Assembly: GCA_030686995.1 (NCBI GenBank) | Contig: CM060692.1 | Location: 124,697,796-124,761,795 of the forward strand | DNA: 64,000 nucleotides | Direction of reading: 5' to 3' | DNA from: Artemisia argyi | Taxonomy: Eukaryota > Streptophyta > Magnoliopsida > Asterales > Asteraceae | Shown here: one piece after another, positions 13,278 through 23,615 of the stretch | How positions within the stretch are numbered: position 1 is the stretch's first letter | Layout: each line of letters starts with the position of its first letter | Position numbers and translations under genes: made by a program | Notes under the pieces: generated by a model | What the model was told of the DNA's origin: nothing | Seen by the model: the letters and a program-made list of their open reading frames with translations, nothing else | The model's database searches: none

Positions 13278-15892
13278 TATTGTTTTTATCATAATACAAA
13301 ATATTTCGTAGTCACATCTTTTACGTAACTATATTCATTACAAACTTCAAATAAAGTCACTCCAAAATACATTTATGACCAAATTTCACAATGTTTCACT
13401 CAAATAAATGTTGTTAATTTTAGAAACCATATCTCCAAGAAGGAACACGCATAACTCATGAACGAATCTCGACAGCAACCACTATACCTACTTACTATTT
13501 GACCTTAGATGCGAAAGAAACCCCTCTACCAGAGATTACCAATATTGATACACCATGCCTTAACACCACTACTTCAAATTACGACTTTTTCGCTTATTCC
13601 ATATTATAAGACCCTCACGCTAGTATGAGCTCGTTGGATTGAAAGATCAAAGTACAATTACTCAACAAAATTTATATTCTTTTCGGAGATCGATATAGCT
13701 TAGTCACATTGGGACAAGACCTCATTTTCATGAAAGGACATCGAGAAGTTTCACCTGACCATAAGGCATTTAGCTTGCATTCACAGAAAATCAAACATCA
13801 TTCGATGTGGTACCTACTTGACTCAGATCACCCGTACAACAATTTCCATTCTTTATACATTTTAGTCATGCCTAGAGGGATTAAGCATTTGAACCTGCGA
13901 TCTTTACCTAGTATAAATTCTTGAATACTTCACATCATTGGCACAAATTTCTGCCCTATATCCTTTAACACATAGACTATCCCCTTTAGTTGATTGTAGA
14001 TGCCTTAAAAACACGTTCGTCTTTCACGCTCTCAATATCACTACCATATTCTCGACCACTTCATAATCATAAACCACTGCTCTGTTATGAACTAAGATGT
14101 TTACATTCTTTAAATAAGTGGATTAGTAGACTATTACCATTCCATAAGATTCACCCATGTATCCAATAAACCATTCAATGAATTTTACTACAAGCTATTT
14201 TACTACCATATGGGGAAATTGTTTTATGGAATTATTAAAAGAAACTGTTTTATTACCACCTTATAAAATTTTTTTTCTGTCATTACACCAAGTATTTACT
14301 ATTATTATGCGAAACAATCTTCATGTTACTTGAAAGGAAATATAAGGATACCATTTTTAATAACAATGCGATGAACACCATTTAAAACTTTTAAGGAAAG
14401 TAATGATATTTTGACTAAATCCAGCATAGCATCATTAGTCCTCAATTATACATAGCCTGATCACCTATGTATAATTCAGGAAGAATTATGCCATGAAGGA
14501 AATAATTACCTTTTTAAAGTATTGCTAATAACAATCTTCATTTAAAAGCGTTGTAAACAAGTAAACTCTTTCATAAACGTCTCTTTCTGACAAGCTCTCC
14601 TTAGATACTTACCCCACCTGTCACTCACTCAGCCATTAAGTTAGAACTTTCCAATGACTTCTCTAGGAGATACTTTCCATATCAAGTACTAGGAGGATTC
14701 CTCGATGCAAGAAAAACAATAAAAGGATTACGGAACTAATAAACCTGGACAAAGAAAAATTCATAACTCAACAACAATCCTAAGATATCACGAGACCATC
14801 CGATTCACCATCTCTGACCTAGTTGTCAAATTTTATCATTCAAAGGTACTAGCGAGACTGAGCTACAGGATCGAACACATTGTGAAGGTACGCTAAGTAA
14901 CACTATAGGAATAAACCAAGTCTCCTAACCAATACTGTAGAGTATTCCATTTAAACATGGCCTCATCCAAACGCAAACTTCCCTGTAATGAGTTTTCACC
15001 AAAGATAGTTGTTTAAATTAAGAATATCGATATGGATTCCCTAAGGAGTTGCGTTCTCTAGAAATTTCAGATAACCTCATTTTCATACCAAGAAAAGGGA
15101 TCCGACCCGAATATATATTTTGCCAACATGATAATACTTTCAACGATAAACTATTTCAGGACTTAAGTTAGTTTGAATACCTAGGCTTGTAGTTTTGTCT
15201 GATAACCACCAATAGGCATTATCCAACCTCAGGAACTAAACGTTAGACATCTATGCATTTATGCGAACATTACCTATCCTACTATTTTATCCTTGTTAAT
15301 ACTTTCACTTTTGAATGAAGTTGATTTAAAATTTGTGTTTATACAAATCACATATCTTGTAGAAAATAATTTCTGAAATTCCTATTTTGAACAAGTACGA
15401 TCCTTTTTGGTCAATATTTAGCAAAACTATTGTACAACGAGAAATATATAAACGTCAAACTTTGGTAAACATTCCTAATCACAACATGTTTGAAAACGGT
15501 TTCACATTTCATAACTACTGAATTTTGAATCAGCAAGAAAGATATTACTTAGTAAATCATTAGCTCCATTTTCTAAGTTCGTTTATTCAGAAAAAGATTT
15601 CAACCAAAACTCACAATCGCGAGACAAATTTCCAAGACTAATCACCATACTACATCACTTATGCATTTAGGATTTTGTGACTTAACAATAGAGAACCTTG
15701 GAATATGTGATGAAGGAAATTAGGAGGGAAACCATAAATCATTTATGAACTTTAGTAATAGAGACCAAGCCCAATAGGCAAAGAAAGACACATGTCTTAT
15801 CATCTGTTGGAACAAAACACAAGGAATCAAAATTGTTACCTATATTCTATCTCTTTCAGATAATGCCAAGTTCGAAAGATAGAACGTTGTGG
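11759..15892 (+). other. Decayed interior of the Tekay-type element (gag, protease, RT region)
   Basis: By position this should hold gag, protease, reverse transcriptase and RNase H, but no frame longer than about 105 codons remains and I could not place individual domains with certainty. A weak protease/RT-like stretch may lie at 13650-13920. A (TA)n tract at 13209-13273 breaks the region. I see no gene of another origin here. Confidence 0.6.
13209..13273. repeat. (TA)n microsatellite
   Basis: About 32 uninterrupted TA dinucleotides inside the decayed gypsy interior. Confidence 0.97.
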
Positions 15893-17160
15893 AATTAGTC
15901 ACAAGATTTATTGTACCTATTTCAATTATTCCTAATAAAGGTAATCGAATCCCCTCAGACTCCTAGCAATCATTTTAAGGTTTCCTTCGGAACCCCATTT
16001 AGATGTAAACACCGCCTACCATCCTCAGGCCAATGGTCAAAGCGAAAGGACAATTCAAACATAGGAAAGATATGCTCAGAGCATGAGTGATTGACTTTAG
16101 AAATGGTTGGACTAACCACTTACCATAAATCAAAATCAATTGCAAACATAGTTATTGCGTGAGAGTAGAGACTACACCATTTGATGCACTCTATGATCGA
16201 AGTACCAATTACCAACTCACAGACCGAAATCGGAAAGTTAAATTCGCTTGTCTAGAACTAAACTTTGGAACAACAAAGGAAATTTCACAAGTCAAGAACC
16301 AGTTACAAGCAACGAGAAACTGGTAGAAGTAGAGTTGGTGCATGACGCACATCATGCGGATTGGGTATCCCGGAACAGCAAACCATCTAGATTCAAGTGG
16401 GAGAACGAACTAAGTTGAAAGCTTTGCCTTGGAGAGGCATGATATTATTTTGGTAACACGAGAGATTGAACCTCTAGTATATTGGACCATTTATGATTCA
16501 TTTTAGAATCGACCAGCTGACATACAAATTTGAGTTCTGGCAGAGTTCAACAACAAATATTGCCCACATCACATTGTAGACCTCAAGAAGCGCTGATCAT
16601 CTATTGACGGACCGAACGCGGAAAAAGCCAAACTCACTGTTCCTGTAAGCACTCATGAAATAACCAGGAATTTCCTGCAAATCAAGAATTAGTTACAAGT
16701 CGATAAGTTGTAAACCCTTAGAATTTCAAGTTGAGGGTAGGGTCACGTTAAAAGTTCTGCCTAGGAAAGGCATGATACCATTCAGAAAAATTCGGGAAGT
16801 TAAACCCAATATATACTGGACCATCTAATATTTCAGACAGAGTAGGCCTAGTGGCCGTCAGACTTGAGCCTTGTTGGAGAACAGAAGGTTACACAAACAT
16901 GTTTCACATTTTCAAATCCCAAGAAATGTCTTTTAGATGAGTCACTCATGATTCCATTGGAAGGAATCCAACCCAAAGACCAACGCAAACCTAGTAAGCG
17001 AACCAATAGAAATCATGGACAGTTAAGTCGTACAGTAGAAGCAGAGTCGAATCCCTATCGTGAAAGTTCGCTGGAATTCTCGAAGAGGTCCCGAGTTTAC
17101 TTGGGAACGGGAAGACCAAATGCGACTCAAGTATCCATATCTTTTCACCAAGTTTATTTC
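15893..17160 (+). pseudogene. Relic of Tekay-type integrase and C-terminal region
   Basis: Fragments in several frames can be matched to the chromovirus integrase. At 15999-16065 a stretch reads close to the conserved AYHPQ...GQSERTIQT motif. At 16180-16200 TTPFDALYDR resembles the 'PFEALYGR' motif. At 16416-16500 (ALPWRGM, then YIGPF) it resembles the conserved segment after the catalytic core. The DQMRLKYPYLF reading near 17120-17155 matches the usual C-terminal end of Tekay pol. A segment of about 330 bases is present twice (about 16290-16560 and 16620-16860). Frameshifts and stops are everywhere, so no product is expected. Confidence 0.75.
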
Positions 17161-18014
17161 TGAGACCAACACCAGCTAAATTCATGGACTGAATTCCTTT
17201 TTGGGTGGGCGACTGTCACAACTCACCATTTCAGGTCATTTTCCGAACTTCGAAAATTTACTATTCATAAATCACTATTCATCATTTACTATTCATCATT
17301 TTTTATGTCAGTTTGATATTCTGAGAAGCGTTCAAAAATTTTACTATTCACGAAACACTATTCATTCCTGGAAGAAAAACACTACTCATGTGCATTGCTC
17401 ATTTCATCGTAAATTTAGTTTACGGATATTTAAATTCGCGTAACCGAATTGGTTCAGGTGCGAATTAATGCTATATCAGTAGGGACATTTCATACGGACT
17501 AGAAATAGACTACATTTCATCATAATAATATTTGCATACTATACCACTCGTAGAATATTCATATTAATATTTTTGATATATTTAACGTTTTACGTATAAT
17601 TATTTCTAAATAAACGTTAATATACGATTAATAAATATAACTAACATATCTAAAAATTTCCACAATGGTTCCGATATATTTTTAAACCCTTTACAACGTC
17701 ACAAAAATTATAAAATTCATTTACCCGGTATTTTAGGAATTTATTTAATTTACATCGTAAGTTTAATACAATTACGATGGTTTTCATGAAAACTAAATAA
17801 TAATCATCCAAACACTCAATACTTGTACCCAATATATATTTTCACAACCTTTATGACTTTATTATATCCCGATTAACTTCGTCATATTTTATTTTAAGTC
17901 GTCACGATTTATTTTTAGTTAACTCGATACCCAATAACGCCTAACGGATACACAAAACAACTAAATACTACCAAACTTCCTCAACACACCTCATTTCCTA
18001 CCATGTGCCGCCCT

Positions 18015-18031
18015 CCCCCCCCCCCCCCCCC
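18015..18031. repeat. Poly-C run in the gypsy LTR
   Basis: About 17 consecutive C residues, an unusual homopolymer and likely to be length-variable or a sequencing weak point. Confidence 0.9.
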
Positions 18032-18419
18032 TCCTTGACTTCACATTGACCCTTTAATTACAATTATGCCCTAAACTAGTAAATATCTTTTAAGTGTTCA
18101 AAATCAATTTCTTCACATCATTCATAAACTAGCTAAGAAAGATATTTTTTCTCTCCTTCTTCCTTTGGGGTGCTCGGCCATGACAAGAACAACAGGCATA
18201 ATCCATTGATTTTCCAAGATCAAGTAATATTCAAGCTCATTTGATAATCCTTGTTAGGGTTTTAAAGTAAAAATCCAAGGTTTCTTAGGTTTTTTTCATC
18301 CAAGCTCCATAGTCCATCAAAGTAAGTTGTCAAACTCATTTTCATAATTTTACCAAGTTATTATCATAATCATATGATTTTCATACAAGATCTACATGCA
18401 TATGCTAGTTATACCACTC

Positions 18420-18422
<3 letters not shown>

Positions 18423-18499
<77 letters not shown>
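18423..18499. repeat. (TA)n microsatellite in the gypsy 3' LTR
   Basis: About 38 TA units without interruption. Confidence 0.97.
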
Positions 18500-18502
<3 letters not shown>

Positions 18503-19030
18503 TGAAACACTAGAAATGGAAACCCTTGTTAGATCTACTTGATTCATGATGTTTAAGAACCCATGACACCTTAAGAAGGTGTATGGTAGGAATAGACTAG
18601 ATTTGTGGTGATTGGAAATGATTTGGGTGGATTAGAAACTAGTTTGGAACATTGGAAATGAGTTTAGAACATGTCTACAAACCTACTGTCCGAAAATTTA
18701 AAATCTGGAAAACTCAGTAACTCAGGGGAGATTTTTAACCAAAGATTTAGAAAATACTTTTAAAAACGGAACTTTTGGCGAAAGAACAGACTAAAACGGA
18801 GTTATAACGAACGAGATATGATTTTTGCAAGTTTAACGATGAAAACTATTTTTCTGAAAATATTCATGCTGTTGGACGATTTTCGTCGGACAAACCGAGG
18901 CGTTAGACGTAACCTAGAGAAGCCGAGCTATCAAAAATATATTAGTACATACTAAGACGAATCCGTGGATATAAAGAACGAAGAAAATGAACTTAAAACG
19001 ACCAAGTTATACATGTTTTAAAATCGTCAA

Positions 19031-19034
<4 letters not shown>

Positions 19035-19072
<38 letters not shown>
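19035..19072. repeat. Second (TA)n microsatellite in the gypsy 3' LTR
   Basis: About 19 uninterrupted AT units. Confidence 0.97.
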
Positions 19073-19076
<4 letters not shown>

Positions 19077-20266
19077 ACTAATTGAAATAATAATACTTCT
19101 ACGTACTAAATCCTAGATTTTCTAAAAATACTACCAAAGTGCCAAATCCTTAACCATTGAAGTACTTATGATTACAAGCTTATTTATACGACTATTAGAT
19201 GTTATTTCAAGGATTTTAAAGCAAGGAATATAACACTAACATTCTATATACGATATATTACGACAAGTTTTTACAAGTCTAGTTAAGACTTATTTTTCTT
19301 AAGTATGGAATATATTCTACTATGACTATAACTAGTATTTTCAAGTTATGAGTGGTATAGGTATCATGTGCATGCATATTCTCTACATCATTTCATGATC
19401 TAAATTAGATCATTATCATTCATCATAGGTTGCGGTTGATTTCGTTCCTTGTTGTCCTTATCATTTCATCTCATAGTATCATCATTTCGAGGTGAGTTCT
19501 CATAGCCCCGTTTTCAAGTTATTATTTTGATTTAAATCCCACGGGGGAGAATACATTGCATCACTTATTTTTGTACATGCCAAAGTAGCTAAATTTTCAT
19601 ACATTGCTTAAGTTGCTATCATACCACATTAAGTCCCCTTTATATTATCATGGACCGTTAATTTGCCTTTAAGCGGGAGTGAGTGAATAGATCTATTGAG
19701 GGTGACTCCTCCATTCGTGTTTGGGTTGCTCCAACGGAATTACGAATGCATTTCATGTCTAACATTTTTAGAGTGGCTGGTAACCACTCATTTGGGGCGA
19801 AATTCTTATTATGTCTAGCTTCGGGGTCACGAGCTTAAGAGCCAATGTAACTTCATTTTGACACCAAGTCACCTTACTTTCTACTTATGGAAATTGTACA
19901 TACATTTTAACTTATAACTCTATGGAATTCACCAACTTTATGTTGACCATTTTAGCAATGTATTTTCAGGTTTTTAAGGTAGCTCATGTTGCATAAATTT
20001 GGACCTTCATGGAGTCGTGGAGTCGACGCGTCTCACCTTATATTTCTGCACTTATGAAACGTTTGATCTTGTTGAATTTATTTTACCTAAATTGGCAACA
20101 TCTTTTGGGACCTATGTTTTGTAAACTCTGAATGTTTTTAATGATCAAACGACGTATTTTTCAAATGACACTTTAGGTCGTTCAATGTTACTGTAACTGT
20201 GATGCTATGACAGTCACCCCCATGTATTCCATTCAGCTGCCATACAGGTATTTTGGGGGTGTGACA

Positions 20267-21646
20267 CATAGCATGAGCTTCTTCATATTGATCTTGAGGC
20301 ACATCATCATCTTCATTCAGATTATCATTCTGATTCCTCCCTAATATGAATGATGATGACCTCTTCTTGCTCTTCTTAGATTTAGAAGCCTTCTTGGATT
20401 TCTGGGCACTTCTCTTCTTTTGCTTGACCCATAGTCTGTGATTCTGAACAAGTGGCCAAACAAATCTCTTCAATCTCCTGAACTTATTTCTCAATCTCGT
20501 GATCTGATCAGCTTGACCATTAATCCCCTTCTTCATCCTACTGAATTCCCTAGTCAAAGCATAAGTATCCAGTTCTCCCTCATCTTCCTCATCTCCTCCA
20601 GGTGTTTGAAACCCACCTGTGGAAGTATAATCATTGGGAGATGGTGGTTTATCTTGCTCTGAAGCAGTACCTTGCAGAGAAATACTTTCCTTGGAAACAG
20701 GATGTTGAGAAGTACTTTCAATAGAAAGAGTCTTCTCCCTTGATACATGAACTGGTATTGACAAAGAGGTAGTTCTTTCACTTGAAGCAACATGCTGAGG
20801 TGATGCAAAAGGTGGTATTGAAGTATGTTATGATCCAGAAGGCTAAGAATATACAGAATCACTTGCTTCATCAGCTGCATCCCTAACTGCCTGTGCTACT
20901 TCCAATATGTGAGCTGTCAAAGGTGTATTGTGGCCAGAAAACTTAACCCCTTTGTTAGACATAAAAGTGAACACCTTGTGTGGAAGTACAATAGTAGGTA
21001 TAAAATCTTGAGGTTTTCGAACACGCTCAAGTGGTTTGTCTAGGAATAACTGAACAAACCTAGGATACATCAAAAATGGTGAACCAGCTTTGATGTGAGC
21101 AAGCATACCATCAAGAATCATATAGGAGAAATTGAATTGTTGATTGGTAGCTAACTCAACTAATGCAGAGGCTATGTTATGTCCAAATTGATCCCAAGTA
21201 GTACTTTTGGGACTTAGACAATGAAGCCAAACATGGATAATGTACTTCCAATGGGGACTAACCAATGCCTTTTGAAAAGTAAGCCTATTGAGAACACCTT
21301 CATAGCCTATCTCTCTAAGTTCATCCCAAATAACTTGTTTATCAAAAAGAACAGTACCTTGTTCATCATCAAACAATAAGACTTCCCTTATTGTGGCTTC
21401 AATGATACGAATAGGTCTCCCTGCAACTGTAACTTGAATAACGTCTTCTCCTTCTTCCAAACAAGATCTAGCCGTAGCCCAAAACTCTTGAATACTGGGG
21501 CCAACGATCTCTGGATTAACCAAAAGTGAATAATTGATTGATGACCCGGTAAGAAAATCAATGATGCCATGAAAATCAACATTCTTTTGAGTCTTCTCCA
21601 AGTTGGCAATCATGTTGTGTTTGCTAATTGTTGGACGGTTTGCCAT
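20267..21646 (-). pseudogene. Copia-2 accessory reading frame, truncated by a gypsy insertion
   Basis: One frame from ATG at 21646 down to the gypsy junction, with stops at 20843 (TAG) and about 20828 (TAA), both in CAG/CAA-like positions. The first 267 residues form a compact domain with the SIQEFWATA motif near residue 51, an 'E(L)REIGYEG' motif and 'HWKYIIHVWLHCLS'. The same skeleton (IQ-FW, GY, P/H-W, a CLS-like stretch, then NF) appears in the copia-3 accessory protein, so I infer one family. After the stops come a Ser/Thr-rich linker, an acidic stretch and a Lys-rich stretch (many KSK repeats, about 20330-20420). A TATA-like box lies about 80 bases upstream. Function unknown; I recall similar predicted proteins in Asteraceae under unrelated names. 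No membrane segment or signal peptide is evident, so I do not call it an envelope gene. Confidence 0.75.
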
Positions 21647-22209
21647 TATTTGTGTTTGTGAAAGAGGATGATGATCGATAATGAATTTTTAGTGTTTGAA
21701 TGGATGAACAGTAACGATGATGAGGGTATATAAAGATGAAAGAGATAATCACAAAGAAGGATATTATACAAAAAATCACGGTTAGTTAATGAATTTACCG
21801 TTATTTTTGGAATTTATCTTCCCCATATCTTTCGGAAAGTTGTTACCCCCCATTTTTGACCGTTGGAACAGTATCCTGACATGTCAGTACTTTCCATTAA
21901 GCGCCAAACAATACTTTTCCATATAATACGGAGCAGTACTTTCATTCAACTATAAAGCAGTACTTTGGCTAAAAGTACTTTCCACCAAAATATCTAACAA
22001 TATTGACTTTTAGACCAAAATATCTTCTGAAAGTCAATCCGAGATAGTAAATACTTTCCATATTTACTTCCCAAATCTACCAAAACAAGTAGGAGTTAAT
22101 AGCCTTCATAAATAACCCTTGGGATTGACTTTGCCTATAAAAAGACACGGATCAACACATATCTTCATCAAAAACTTTTCTTTTTACCATCACAAACCCT
22201 AGTAGCATC
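21647..22209. promoter_or_regulatory. Probable bidirectional promoter between the two copia-2 accessory genes
   Basis: A 563-base gap between two divergent ATGs. On the minus strand a TATATA box (21727-21733) lies about 80 bases before the accessory ATG at 21646. On the plus strand TATAAAAAG (about 22135-22143) lies about 70 bases before the ATG at 22210. Between them AGTACTTT-type motifs are dense (about 21884, 21934, 21959, 21978, with variants at 21911 and 22050). Promoter function is inferred. Confidence 0.6.
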
Positions 22210-22602
22210 ATGAGCCATTTTCCACTTATTTACATATCTTCAGACGATTCTTCTGATTCAGAGATAAGCTATTACTCTGACTCTGATTCAGGATGGAGTG
22301 GCTATTTTCCTCCATGTGCATCAAGCTCAACAAACCTGAAACTTAATAAAAAGGTTTCTACCCCTGCTCCTGCTCCATCTCTTTCCAATGAATTGCCACA
22401 GGCATTGACACAGGCTCTGGAATCAGCTTTGAAGAACATGAAGTGGCTTGCCCCTTAGAAGCCTGCAAGACTACAAAGGCATCCAAAACAAGTGCTAGGC
22501 CTTTCTTGCCCAAGGAAGCAATCTAACTTTGATAACAAGAGGAAGAGTGCTCATAAGGCAAATCAGTGCTATGAGGGAAAGGGCAAAAGGCCAATGGAGT
22601 AG
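22210..22602 (+). pseudogene. Small antisense accessory gene of copia-2 (one nonsense codon)
   Basis: The frame opens at ATG 22210 (82 residues to TAG at 22456) and continues in the same frame to a second stop at 22602. The N-terminal part is Ser/Asp-rich (SSDDSSDSEISYYSDSDSG), the middle Pro/Ala-rich, and the end basic (Lys/Arg/Gln). The TAG may derive from CAG. TATAAAAAG lies upstream and AATAAA at about 22696 downstream, so it has the outline of a small complete gene. It lies antisense between pol and the accessory gene. I do not recognise the product. It could be a short acidic regulatory peptide or a chance frame; the promoter and poly(A) layout argues for a real transcription unit. Confidence 0.5.
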
Positions 22603-22779
22603 CTGGTGTAGGGTGTAGGTTGTTTAGAGTTTCTGTTTTGTTGTGTTGATGATGTTTCTGTCTGAATGGTGAATGTAACTTTTTTTATGAATATGAATAA
22701 AGTTACTCTTTTATTTAATGATTAATGTAGCCTCCCCTCAAATAATGAATAGCTACTAATGCCTCCCTTTAAATGTAGC
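22603..22779 (+). other. 3' flank of the antisense gene and pol 3' end
   Basis: Contains AATAAA near 22696 on the plus strand. On the minus strand two G-rich polypurine-like stretches occur (AAAGGGAGGC and TGAGGGGAGGC at about 22730-22770). No gene seen. Confidence 0.5.
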
Positions 22780-23609
22780 TTAATTATTGATCATCCCAAT
22801 ACTCACCACTAAATAAGTAAATCTTGAAACATCAAAGCCCTTTGTGAGTAAATCTGCTACATTATCATCTGTTATAACCAAACAGTACTTCTTCTTGTTT
22901 AGACTTGCAACAGAAACAGGTCCAAACAGATCCATATGCAATAATTCCAAAGGCTCTCTTATATTTCTTTCTTCAATCTTTTTACATGAAGCCTTGTGTT
23001 GTTTACCCTTCTTGCAAGCCAGACATGAGTGATCATTCTTGTATGAGTGATCATTCTTGTATGTTTTAGAAGGTAAACCTCTAACTAAATTTCCTTTGAC
23101 CAACTTGTTGATGTTTTTGAAATTTACATGCCCTAATCTTCTGTGCCATAGATGTGCTTCTTCAATAGTTGCCCTTGCTACCAAACAGGTTGCTCTTTGA
23201 GTAGGATTGATATTCTTCAAATCTAAACTGTACAGATCATTGGTTCTTGGTGCTCTCAGCATCACCAAGTTTTCATCTTCTAACTTAAACTCAGGGGAGA
23301 GAATAAGACATTCTGTGTCAAGAAATAACACAGGAAATTTCTTGTCACAGATCTAAGATACTGACAAAAGATTGAATTTAAGCTCCTTCAAATATCTACC
23401 ATTCTCAAAATCAATGGATCCAGTCTTAATGGTTCCTTTGCCAGTGATTCTCCCTCCATCAGGATCATTCTCAAATGCAACTTTTCCTCCAAAATAAGCC
23501 TTAAAATCTGACAAGAGCTCCTTTTCTCCTGTCATGCTTCCAGAGCAACCACTATCAATAATAAGATGATCTTTAAGCTCCTCTTCTGGGTTGCCCTGCA
23601 TAATGATGA
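22780..23609 (-). pseudogene. pol: Copia-2 pol remnant: protease and pre-integrase joined to the RNase H tail
   Basis: The upstream part has the copia protease motif (IIDSGCSGSMTG, about 23560-23525). After a TAG at 23353 the same frame continues into the HHCC region (LWHRRLGH, then CLACKKGKQH) and the integrase start (LHMDLFGP...VITDD). There it jumps directly to NVADLLTKGFDVSRF, the end of copia RNase H. The integrase core, reverse transcriptase and most of RNase H are therefore missing, with the frame kept across the junction. The TAG lies at a conserved Gln position. An 18-base tandem duplication (YKNDHS twice, about 23024-23059) lies before the CX2C pair. No catalytic product is expected. 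Confidence 0.85.
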
Positions 23610-23615
23610 AAAGGG

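Larger units (their letters stand above)
11708..20266 (+). mobile_element. Decayed Ty3/gypsy element, Tekay/Del (chromovirus) type
   Basis: The last 36 bases of the 5' LTR (11708-11743) match the last bases of the 3' LTR (about 20231-20266), both ending in a TTTTGGGGGTGTGACA stretch. A primer binding site follows the first copy. The interior is full of stops, but integrase and post-integrase motifs can be read at 15893-17160. The 3' LTR is about 3 kb, begins TGTCACA and ends TGTGACA, both typical of Tekay/Del. The 5' LTR was split by copia-1, and the element itself cuts into the accessory frame of copia-2. Confidence 0.85.
17214..20266 (+). repeat. 3' LTR of the Tekay-type element (about 3.05 kb)
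   Basis: Starts TGTCACAACTC after a G-rich tract (TTTTTGGGTGGGCGAC) and ends GGGGGTGTGACA. The end is fixed by the matching 5' LTR remnant at 11708-11743. Long LTRs are usual for Tekay/Del. It contains two (TA)n tracts and a poly-C run. The bases after it (CATAG) are the candidate target duplication; the left flank is outside the window. Confidence 0.85.

Noticed and set aside
13209..19072. (TA)n tracts as origins or matrix attachment sites
   Set aside because: Plain microsatellites in a decayed element; nothing else supports a role.
20138..20266. Extension of the copia-2 accessory frame into the gypsy LTR
   Set aside because: The frame runs on by chance past the LTR boundary at 20266; these codons belong to the gypsy LTR.
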